Below are positions 33,819-40,821 of a stretch of DNA of 64,000 nt, piece after piece (position 1 is the first letter of the stretch; each line of letters opens with the position of its first letter). Origin of the DNA: Massilia sp. Root335 (GTDB taxonomy: Bacteria > Pseudomonadota > Gammaproteobacteria > Burkholderiales > Burkholderiaceae_D). The notes under the pieces are model-generated. The model was not told where the DNA came from. It searched no databases and worked only from the letters and a program-made list of their open reading frames with translations. Position numbers and translations under genes: made by a program. The stretch spans positions 69,237 to 133,236 of the forward strand of contig NZ_LMCY01000051.1 in the NCBI RefSeq assembly GCF_001425685.1. The letters run 5' to 3'.

Positions 33819-35056
33819 CGCGCACGACGTTCGGCCGCGCGGCCTGGTCCGCCCTGCTCGCCTGCCTGTGGGCCGCGCCTGTCCACGCCCAGACCGGCGC
33901 CGGCAGCGACCAACCCGACCTCTACCAGCAAGCCCTGCAATCGATCTCCGAAGGCCGCCGCAGCGACGCGTCGCGCGAGCTGGCGCAGCTGGTCCAGCAG
34001 GAACCGCTGCACGCCGGCGCCTGGTTCGACCTGGCCATGACGCAGTGCGCGCTCGGCCACGGCGACGAGGCCGAGCGCATGTTCGCGACGATCGAGAGCC
34101 GCTTCCAGCCCTCGCGTGCGCTGCTGGAACTGATCGCCCAGGCGCGCGAGGAAGGCTGCGCGCACTGGCATCCCACGACGTCGCTGCTGCTCGGGCTCGG
34201 GCGCGGCATCGAGTCGAACGTCAACCAGGGCGCGAGCTCGCGCACGTATGTGTTCGACGGCCCGGAAGGCCATTACGAGCAGACCCTGACCGACGATTTC
34301 GTCCCGAAGCACGACCAGTACACGTTCCTGAACGGCGACGCCACACGCGAACTGACGCCCAACGGCGTCGTCGGCTTCGCCCAGTTCCAGCTGCGCCACT
34401 ACGACGCCCTGCACGCCTACGACAGCGCCTCGCTGTTCGCCGGCGTCGAGGCGCCGTGGCGGTTCCGCCGCTGGAGCCTGCGCACCAGCGGCGCCCTCGG
34501 CATGATCACGCTGGGCGGCCGCCCCTACCAGCACCAGGCCCAGGTGCAGGTGCGCGTCGGGCCGCCGCTGCCGCTGCCGAACAGCACCCAGTTCAGCGTG
34601 GTCGGCAGCCTCACGTACAACCAGTATCTGGCGCTGACGAATTTCGATTCGAACGTCGCGGAGCTGCGCGCCCAGTTCACGCACCGCAACGACACGATGT
34701 ATGCCAGCGCCAGCCTCGGCGCGCAGCGCGATCATGCGCTGGCCCTGCGCCCCGGCGGCGACCGCGACGGCTGGTACGCCAACCTGCTGTACCGGCGCCG
34801 CCTGGGCGAGCGCGCCAGCGCCGAGCTGGGCTATGTGCACCAGGACTGGACCGGGAACGAAGCCTATTCGCCCGGCCTGATCGACAAGATCCGCGCGCAG
34901 TCGACCGACATCGGACGCGCGAGCGTCACCTACGCGCTCGGCAAGAACCAGTCGCTGCAGCTGGAAGGACGCATCGTGCGCAACCACGAGAACATTTCGA
35001 TTTTCCAGTACACCGACCGCCAGTTGCAGCTGAGCTGGCAATGGCAGGGTTTCTGA
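33815..35056 (+). CDS. TPR plus outer-membrane beta-barrel protein
   Basis: The 413-residue protein starts with a signal peptide (WSALLACLWAAPVHAQ, cleaved near residue 25). A TPR-like segment follows (about 35-115: DLYQQALQSISEGRRSDASR, then HAGAWFDLAMTQCALGHGDE). About 290 residues of alternating amphipathic strands end in an aromatic-terminated strand (LQLSWQWQGF), typical of an outer-membrane barrel. The layout recalls surface lipoprotein assembly modulators (N-terminal TPR, C-terminal barrel), but it is shorter and I cannot assign it to that family. Its ATG overlaps the cyclase TGA (ATGA), so the two are co-translated. It is probably the outer-membrane partner of the FecR/CHASE2 system. 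Confidence 0.72.
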   Translation: MTRTTFGRAAWSALLACLWAAPVHAQTGAGSDQPDLYQQALQSISEGRRSDASRELAQLVQQEPLHAGAWFDLAMTQCALGHGDEAERMFATIESRFQPSRALLELIAQAREEGCAHWHPTTSLLLGLGRGIESNVNQGASSRTYVFDGPEGHYEQTLTDDFVPKHDQYTFLNGDATRELTPNGVVGFAQFQLRHYDALHAYDSASLFAGVEAPWRFRRWSLRTSGALGMITLGGRPYQHQAQVQVRVGPPLPLPNSTQFSVVGSLTYNQYLALTNFDSNVAELRAQFTHRNDTMYASASLGAQRDHALALRPGGDRDGWYANLLYRRRLGERASAELGYVHQDWTGNEAYSPGLIDKIRAQSTDIGRASVTYALGKNQSLQLEGRIVRNHENISIFQYTDRQLQLSWQWQGF

Positions 35057-35057
35057 C

Positions 35058-36182
35058 ATGACCGCACGCACCCTCGAACAGGCCACGGCCTCGCACGACA
35101 ACGGCTTCAACCTCGTCCGGCTCGTGTGCGCCACGCTCGTGGTCGTCTTTCACGCCTTCCCGATGAATTCGGCGCGGCCCGGCGCGTCCGACCCCGTCAG
35201 CCCGCTGCTGGCGCCGCACACCGACCTCGGCGCGCTGGCCGTCGGCGTGTTCTTCCTGATCAGCGGCATCTTCATCAGCCAGAGCTGGGAACGCGACCCG
35301 CACCTGGGCCGCTATGCACTGCGCCGCGTCGCGCGCATCGTGCCCGGCCTGTTCGTGTGCCTGCTGTTGACGACGGCGCTCGCGGTCGGCCTGTTTTCGA
35401 GCACCGGCTGGCGCGGCATGCTGGCGCCGGCGCCGTGGCGCTACATCTTCGGCAACACCACGCTGCACTGGCTGCACTACATCATCCCGCCGGAAGAACT
35501 CAAGCTGCCCGGCGTATTCGGCGGCGAGACGCTGAACGGGCCGCTGTGGACCCTGTACTGGGAAGGCCGGATGTATGTGGTGGTGGCGCTGGTCGGCCTG
35601 TCGGCCGCGCTGCCGCTGCGCACGTGGATGCGCGGCGCCGCGCTGTTCCTGCTGGCGGCGGCGAACCTGTTCCCGGACGTGATCGGCGGCTATGTGTGGG
35701 AGACGCGCCTGTGGTCGCTGTTCCTGACCGGCATGCTGCTGCACACGCTGGCGCGCGACCTGCGCGTCGGCTGGCGCCACGTCGCGTGCGCGCTGGCGCT
35801 GGCCGGCCTCAACTGGACACGTTCGGCCGCCCTGACGCCAAGCCCGCTGACCTGGTTCGGCATCCTGCTGGTGGCGGGCACGCTGGCGCTGGCCGTCGGG
35901 AGCGTCCGGCTGCCCGTCGCCGGCCACCTGCAACGCCACGATTATTCGTATGGCATCTACATCTATCACTGGCCCGTGCTGCTGATGCTGCGCACCGCCT
36001 TCGCGCCGCTCGGCCACTGGCGGCTGCTGGCGCTGGGTCTGCTCGTGACGGGCTCGCTGGCCGTGCTCAGCTGGCACCTCGTGGAAGCCCCCGCGCTGCG
36101 CACGGTGCGGCGCCTGCTGCGCCGTACCGCCCATGGCGCGGAGGCCACCGTGGCGCCCGCGCGTCCACGCGAACGCGCCTGA
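35058..36182 (+). CDS. Acyltransferase family 3 membrane protein
   Basis: This 374-residue membrane protein has about ten helices. NLVRLVCATLVVVFHAFPM carries the R-x10-H motif of acyltransferase-3 enzymes, VGVFFLISGIFISQSW is the second block, and NGPLWTLYWEGRMYVV the third. YSYGIYIYHWPVLLML near residue 300 matches the conserved YxxYLxHxP region. It likely O-acetylates a surface polysaccharide. It starts one base after the barrel gene stop and is thus in the same operon, upstream of the CRP regulator and the polysaccharide exporter. The glycan is not identified. Confidence 0.85.
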   Translation: MTARTLEQATASHDNGFNLVRLVCATLVVVFHAFPMNSARPGASDPVSPLLAPHTDLGALAVGVFFLISGIFISQSWERDPHLGRYALRRVARIVPGLFVCLLLTTALAVGLFSSTGWRGMLAPAPWRYIFGNTTLHWLHYIIPPEELKLPGVFGGETLNGPLWTLYWEGRMYVVVALVGLSAALPLRTWMRGAALFLLAAANLFPDVIGGYVWETRLWSLFLTGMLLHTLARDLRVGWRHVACALALAGLNWTRSAALTPSPLTWFGILLVAGTLALAVGSVRLPVAGHLQRHDYSYGIYIYHWPVLLMLRTAFAPLGHWRLLALGLLVTGSLAVLSWHLVEAPALRTVRRLLRRTAHGAEATVAPARPRERA

Positions 36183-36275
36183 CCTTTTCACTCTGCTAAG
36201 CTGCGAAAATGCCGCACCGGCGCGAGAATTGCGCCCTGTTGCGACCTCGACCGTATACAATCATGCCTGGTCGGA

Positions 36276-36629
36276 ATGAGGATAGCGGAACGGATGGTTG
36301 TGGATATGCTGTTGCTGGGCATGGCGGGCGTCGCAGTCGTCGCCGGCTGCCTGGTGCCGAACCGCTGGCTGCCGTCCTCGCTGCCCAACGATAAATTGCT
36401 GCATTTCGCGAGCTTTGCCGGCCTGAGCCTGTTAGCCCTGCGCATCGCGCACGACCGGACCGAAGCGGCCTTGTGGCTCCTCGGCCTGTTGCTCGGCGGC
36501 TGGCTGATCGAATGCCTGCAGGCGCTCGTGCCGGACCGCGGATTCTCCTGGCGCGACATCGGCGCCAACGCCGCGGGCATCGCGACGGTCGCGCTGTGCG
36601 CCGAGTGCATCCACATGTTTTCCAGATGA
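36276..36629 (+). CDS. VanZ-like membrane protein
   Basis: The protein has 117 residues and four hydrophobic segments. The sequence LPNDKLLHFASFAGLSLLAL, GGWLIECLQALVPDRGFSWR and DIGANAAGI follow the VanZ-family pattern (D-K-x-x-H-F, E-x-x-Q, P-x-R-x-x-S-x-x-D, N-x-x-G). The family's biochemical function is unsettled; VanZ itself lowers teicoplanin binding. The start could also be ATG 36294 or 36306. Its end overlaps the region just upstream of the CRP gene, so the two are probably co-transcribed. Confidence 0.75.
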   Translation: MRIAERMVVDMLLLGMAGVAVVAGCLVPNRWLPSSLPNDKLLHFASFAGLSLLALRIAHDRTEAALWLLGLLLGGWLIECLQALVPDRGFSWRDIGANAAGIATVALCAECIHMFSR

Positions 36630-36664
36630 AGCCCATGACGTCCACGACGAAGGAAATGCAACGC

Positions 36665-37387
36665 ATGGATCCCGTCCCCGCGGCTGCGCCCCCGGCCGAG
36701 GAAAGGCAGATCCAGATCCACCTGCGCAAGATCCCGCTGCTGGCGGAGCTGAACGACGAGGAAATCATCCGCGTCAAGCAGGACATGCGCATCCGCCAAT
36801 ACAACAAGCGCGACATCGTGCTGCAGAAAGGCGGCCATGGCGACGGCCTGATGTTCCTGTTGTCCGGCCAGCTGCAGGTCATCGACGTGACCGAGGACGG
36901 CCGTGCGATCGGCCTGCGCATGCTCGCGCCGGGCGACTTCTTCGGCGAAATCGCCCTGATCAACAATTCGACGCGCTCGGCCTCGGTCGTCGCGATGACG
37001 GACGTGCTGGTCGGCTTTTTGCCGGCGCCCACGGCCATGCACCTGTTCGCCCACTCGCCGTCGGTGGCGCGGCACATGCTCACCCACCTCGCGCAAAAGA
37101 TCCAGCGCGACTCCGAATTGCGCGCCCTGCTCAGTATTAACAACACGGCCAAGCGCATCTATACGTACCTGATGCAGATGCAAAAGCAGTCGCAGGAACC
37201 GGGCGCCCCGATCGTCGTCGAGAACCTGCCCACCCACCAGGACATCGCGAACATGGTCAACACCAGCCGCGAGACGGTCACGCGCGCCCTGCTCACGCTC
37301 ACCCAGCTGGGCATCGCGCAAAAGGATGCGCACCGGTTGATCATCCGCGATCCGGAAGGCCTCAAGAAGCTGGCGCACGGCGTCTGA
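36665..37387 (+). CDS. CRP/FNR-family transcriptional regulator with a cAMP-type binding site
   Basis: The protein has 240 residues. The cyclic-nucleotide domain (about 15-135) contains the phosphate-binding cassette FFGEIALINNSTRSASV, with the conserved Glu and Arg-Ser that contact cAMP. There are no FNR-type N-terminal cysteines. The winged helix (about 180-235) has PTHQDIANMVNTSRETVTRA, whose S-R-E-T-V-x-R recognition helix equals that of E. coli CRP and predicts binding to TGTGA-N6-TCACA. ATG 36665 has AGGAA 9 nt upstream and is preferred over ATG 36626, 36635 and 36656. The three matching palindromes at 26997, 30103 and 31776, and the adenylate cyclase at 31881, make it the obvious local partner. 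A second, more global CRP elsewhere in the genome cannot be excluded. Confidence 0.85.
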   Translation: MDPVPAAAPPAEERQIQIHLRKIPLLAELNDEEIIRVKQDMRIRQYNKRDIVLQKGGHGDGLMFLLSGQLQVIDVTEDGRAIGLRMLAPGDFFGEIALINNSTRSASVVAMTDVLVGFLPAPTAMHLFAHSPSVARHMLTHLAQKIQRDSELRALLSINNTAKRIYTYLMQMQKQSQEPGAPIVVENLPTHQDIANMVNTSRETVTRALLTLTQLGIAQKDAHRLIIRDPEGLKKLAHGV

Positions 37388-37462
37388 GGACGGCCCGGAA
37401 CCGGTGACATCCGGACCAAACTTCGTTACAACTGTGCTAATTCGTGTGGCGGTACCGTAGAG

Positions 37463-37468
37463 TATAAT
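37463..37468 (+). promoter_or_regulatory. Candidate -10 box of the polysaccharide export operon
   Basis: A consensus TATAAT sits 80 bp before the wzm-like start. The -35 region is not a good match, so an activator may be needed. The 160-bp gap after the CRP gene has no coding frame. Confidence 0.4.
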
Positions 37469-37547
37469 CTCGCGCTCACTGGGCCTTGCCACTTATGAAG
37501 AACCACCCCACGTACTCTGCAAAGGCGCGGCCTGCCGGGACCGCGCC

Positions 37548-38354
37548 ATGATGTCCCCCCTGATGCTGCGCGGCCTCTGGGCCTACCGCGGCTTCGTGCT
37601 GGGCAGCGTCAAACGCGAATTCCAGTCGAAGTACAGCAACGCGGTGCTGGGCGCGCTCTGGTCGCTGCTGTCGCCCCTCGCGATGATCGTCGTGTACACC
37701 GTGATCTTCGCGGAGGTCATGCACAGCAAGCTGCCCGGCGCGGCCGCTGACGCGCACTACGCCTACAGCATCTGGCTGTGCGCGGGCGTCCTCACGTGGG
37801 GCCTGTTCGCCGAGATCGTCGCGCGCGCCCAGGGCATGTTCATCGAACAGGCCAACCTGATCAAGAAGGTCAGCTTTCCCCGCATCTGCCTGCCGCTGAT
37901 CGTCGTGCTCTCCGCCACGCTCAACTTCGCCATCATCTTCGGGCTGTTCACCGTGTTCCTCGTCGCCTCGGGCGCCTTCCCCGGCTGGATCTATTTTTCC
38001 ATCCTGCCCGTGCTCGTCGTGCAGGTGCTGCTGGCGATCGGCCTCGGCATGATCGCCGGCGTGCTGAACGTGTTCTTCCGCGACGTCGGCCAGTTCGTCA
38101 CGATCGCCATGCAGTTCTGGTTCTGGCTCACGCCGATCGTGTATCCGGCCACGATCCTGCCGGCCGACGTGCGTGGGCTGCTCGGCTTCAATCCGATGGC
38201 GCGCGTGATAGGCGCCTACCAGGCCGTGCTCGTGCAGGGCGCCGCGCCCGACTGGCGTTCCCTGTTCCCCGTGTTCGTGCTCGCCGTGGTGTCATGCCTG
38301 TTCGGCCTGCGCCTGTTCCGCCGCCGCGCCGGCGAGATGGTGGATGAACTCTGA
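37548..38354 (+). CDS. wzm: ABC-2 type polysaccharide export permease
   Basis: The protein has 268 residues and six hydrophobic segments. The amphipathic N-terminus (RGFVLGSVKREFQSKYSNAV) is followed by LGALWSLLSPLAMIVVYTVI, the standard opening of Wzm/TagG/KpsM permeases. The conserved FFRDVGQFV...FWFWLTPIVYP block lies near residues 180-205. It moves undecaprenyl-linked O-antigen or capsule chains across the inner membrane. It overlaps the ATPase gene by 1 nt (TGATG). The start chosen gives MMSPLML; no strong ribosome-binding site is visible. Confidence 0.9.
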   Translation: MMSPLMLRGLWAYRGFVLGSVKREFQSKYSNAVLGALWSLLSPLAMIVVYTVIFAEVMHSKLPGAAADAHYAYSIWLCAGVLTWGLFAEIVARAQGMFIEQANLIKKVSFPRICLPLIVVLSATLNFAIIFGLFTVFLVASGAFPGWIYFSILPVLVVQVLLAIGLGMIAGVLNVFFRDVGQFVTIAMQFWFWLTPIVYPATILPADVRGLLGFNPMARVIGAYQAVLVQGAAPDWRSLFPVFVLAVVSCLFGLRLFRRRAGEMVDEL

Positions 38355-39574
38355 TGGGCGCGATCGTCGTCAAGGGCCTGGGCAAGGCCTATAAACAATA
38401 TCCGACGCGCTGGTCGCGCCTGGCGGAATGGGTCGTCCCCGGCCGCCCGCGCCACAAGCTCAAATGGGTGCTGCGCGAGATCGAGTTTGCCGTCGCGCCG
38501 GGCGAAGCCGTGGGCCTCATCGGCATCAACGGCGCCGGCAAGAGCACGCTCCTGAAACTGATCACGGGGACGACGCAGCCCACGACCGGCACCGTCTACA
38601 TGGAAGGCCGCGTGGCCGCGCTTCTGGAACTGGGCATGGGCTTCCATCCCGATTTCACGGGCCGCCAGAACGTCTACATGGCCGGCCAGCTGCTGGGCAT
38701 GACGGTCGAAGAAATCACTGCCCTGATGCCGGACATCGAGGCCTTCGCCGAGATCGGCGACTACATGGACCAGCCCGTGCGCGTGTACTCGAGCGGCATG
38801 CAGATGCGCGTCGCGTTCTCCGTCGCCACCGCGCGCCGGCCCGACATCCTCATCGTCGACGAAGCCCTGTCCGTCGGCGACGCCTACTTCCAGCACAAGA
38901 GCTTCGACCGCATCCGCCGCTACCGCGAACAGGGCACCACGCTGCTGCTCGTCTCGCACGACAAGCAGGCGATCCAGTCCGTGTGCGACCGCGCCCTCCT
39001 GCTGGACGGCGGCCGCCTGGCGAAGGAAGGCGCGCCCGAGGAGATCATGGACTACTACAACGCCCTGATCGCCGAGCGCGAGAACGCCACCGTACGCCTG
39101 CAGGCGACGGACACGGGCAAGGTGCAGACCGTGTCCGGCACGGGCGAGGCGACCGTCGCCGACATCGCCCTGCTGGATGAAGCGGGCGAGCGCGTGGAAG
39201 TCGTCGACGTCGGCGCGCCCGTCACGCTGCAGGTGACGGTGAAGACGAACGCCGCGATCCCGCGCATGGTGCTCGGCTACATGATCAAGGACCGCCTCGG
39301 CCAGCCGATGTACGGCACCAACACGCACCTGAAGGAACTGCCGCTGGACGACGTGGCGGCCTTCGAGACCGTCGTGTACCGCTTCGCCTTCCCGATGAAC
39401 CTGGGGCCCGGCAGCTATTCGGTGGCGACGGCCATCGTCAGCACCGAGACCCACCTCGTCAACAACTATGAATGGCGCGACCTGGCGCTCGTGTTCACCG
39501 TCGTGAACATGCGCCGTCCGTATTTCGAAGGTTCGGCCTGGCTCGACCCGGCCGTCGACATCCAACGCACATGA
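38354..39574 (+). CDS. wzt: ABC polysaccharide export ATPase with C-terminal glycan-binding domain
   Basis: The protein has 406 residues. The ATPase domain (1 to about 245) has Walker A GINGAGKST (57-65), a VYSSGMQMRV signature as in Wzt/TagH, Walker B ILIVDEALSVGD and VSHDKQA. An extra domain of about 150 residues (about 260-400) has the beta-sandwich pattern of Wzt C-terminal carbohydrate-binding modules. In E. coli O8/O9a that domain recognises the modified non-reducing end of the finished chain. This implies a chain-terminating modification here too, for which the FkbM methyltransferase that follows is a candidate. Its stop overlaps the next ATG by 4 nt. Confidence 0.92.
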   Translation: MGAIVVKGLGKAYKQYPTRWSRLAEWVVPGRPRHKLKWVLREIEFAVAPGEAVGLIGINGAGKSTLLKLITGTTQPTTGTVYMEGRVAALLELGMGFHPDFTGRQNVYMAGQLLGMTVEEITALMPDIEAFAEIGDYMDQPVRVYSSGMQMRVAFSVATARRPDILIVDEALSVGDAYFQHKSFDRIRRYREQGTTLLLVSHDKQAIQSVCDRALLLDGGRLAKEGAPEEIMDYYNALIAERENATVRLQATDTGKVQTVSGTGEATVADIALLDEAGERVEVVDVGAPVTLQVTVKTNAAIPRMVLGYMIKDRLGQPMYGTNTHLKELPLDDVAAFETVVYRFAFPMNLGPGSYSVATAIVSTETHLVNNYEWRDLALVFTVVNMRRPYFEGSAWLDPAVDIQRT

Positions 39575-40818
39575 GATTCATCTCCTACGCCCAGAACAAC
39601 GAGGACGTGCTGCTGTGGCGCGCGCTCGGCCACGTCCGGGACGGCTTCTACATCGACGTGGGCGCCAACGATCCGGTCGAGCACTCGGTCACCAAGGCCT
39701 TCTACGACGCCGGCTGGCGCGGCATCAACATCGAACCGCTGCCGGCGCACATCGCCGCCTTCGACGCGCAGCGCCCCGGCGACGTCAACCTGGCCGTCGC
39801 CGCCGGCAGCGAGACCGGCACGCTCACCTTGTACGACGTGCCGGCCGTGCGCGGCTGGGCCTCGCCCGAGCGGTCCGTCGCCGACCAGCACCGCGCCGAA
39901 GGCCACGCGGTGGCCGAACTGACGGTGCCCGTGCGCACCCTGGCGGACGTGTGCGCGGAACACGTGCAAGGCGACGTCCACTTCCTGAAGATCGACGTCG
40001 AAGGCTTCGAAGGCGAAGTCCTGCGCGGCATGGACTTTGCGCGCTGGCGTCCGTGGGTCCTCGTGATCGAGGCGACCCTGCCGAACAGCCGCGCAACCAA
40101 CCACGCGAGCTGGGAACACCTGGTCACGAGCCAACGCTACCGCTACGCCTGGTTCGATGGCCTGAACCGATATTATGTGGCCGAGGAACACGCGGAACTG
40201 ATGGACAGCTTCGGCATCCAGCCGAACGTGTTCGACGACTACATCTCGCACCACCTGGACAAGGCCTGGGCCGCGAACCGCGCGGCGACGGCAGCGCTGC
40301 ACGAGACGCAACTGCAGGCCGACACGACGCGCGCTGAACTGCACGACATGATGCAGTTCGCCGAAAACCTGGAACTGGAAAAGCAGGAGGCGCTGGCCGA
40401 AGTCGCGCAGCTGCGCCACGATCTCGCGCAGGCCCACGCCAGCGGGCAGCAGGCCACGCTGTGGGCGCGCGACCTCGAGCAGCGCCTGACGGCGACCTTG
40501 AGCAGCACGTCGTGGAAGGTGACGCGGCCGCTGCGCATGGCAGGCAGCCTCGTGGCCCGGCTGCGCCGGCCCGGCCTCGCGCGCCGCGTGCTGACGCGCG
40601 TGACCAAGAACCAGCGCATACGCCGCACGCTGATCCCGTTCCTGCTGCGCTATCCGGCGCTGAACCGGCGCGTGTCCGGCGCACTGCAGGCCGTCAAGGG
40701 CAGCCTGCCGCATCCGGTCGTGAACATCGACGTCCCCGAAGAACTCAGGGGCCTGCCGGTCTCGGTCCGCAACGTGCTGGCCGACCTGCAGCGCGCCCGC
40801 AAGCACACAGGCGGTTGA
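39571..40818 (+). CDS. FkbM-family methyltransferase with C-terminal coiled coil
   Basis: The protein has 415 residues. The FkbM domain (about 1-215) begins MRFISYAQNNEDVLLWRAL, with DGFYIDVGANDPVEHSVTKA as motif I and VHFLKIDVEGFEGEVLRGMD as the family signature. It O-methylates sugars using SAM. Residues about 235-330 are a charged helical stretch (LEKQEALAEVAQLRHDLAQA) predicted to be coiled coil, then a basic tail. A methyltransferase with a coiled coil beside Wzt is reminiscent of chain-length terminators such as WbdD. The start ATG overlaps the wzt TGA. Confidence 0.85.
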   Translation: MRFISYAQNNEDVLLWRALGHVRDGFYIDVGANDPVEHSVTKAFYDAGWRGINIEPLPAHIAAFDAQRPGDVNLAVAAGSETGTLTLYDVPAVRGWASPERSVADQHRAEGHAVAELTVPVRTLADVCAEHVQGDVHFLKIDVEGFEGEVLRGMDFARWRPWVLVIEATLPNSRATNHASWEHLVTSQRYRYAWFDGLNRYYVAEEHAELMDSFGIQPNVFDDYISHHLDKAWAANRAATAALHETQLQADTTRAELHDMMQFAENLELEKQEALAEVAQLRHDLAQAHASGQQATLWARDLEQRLTATLSSTSWKVTRPLRMAGSLVARLRRPGLARRVLTRVTKNQRIRRTLIPFLLRYPALNRRVSGALQAVKGSLPHPVVNIDVPEELRGLPVSVRNVLADLQRARKHTGG

Positions 40819-40821
40819 ACC

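Noticed and set aside
37447..37458. ops/JUMPstart-like GGCGGTACCGT before the polysaccharide operon
   Set aside because: One mismatch to the core, but it lies upstream of the only good -10 box, so it would not be transcribed as RfaH recruitment requires.
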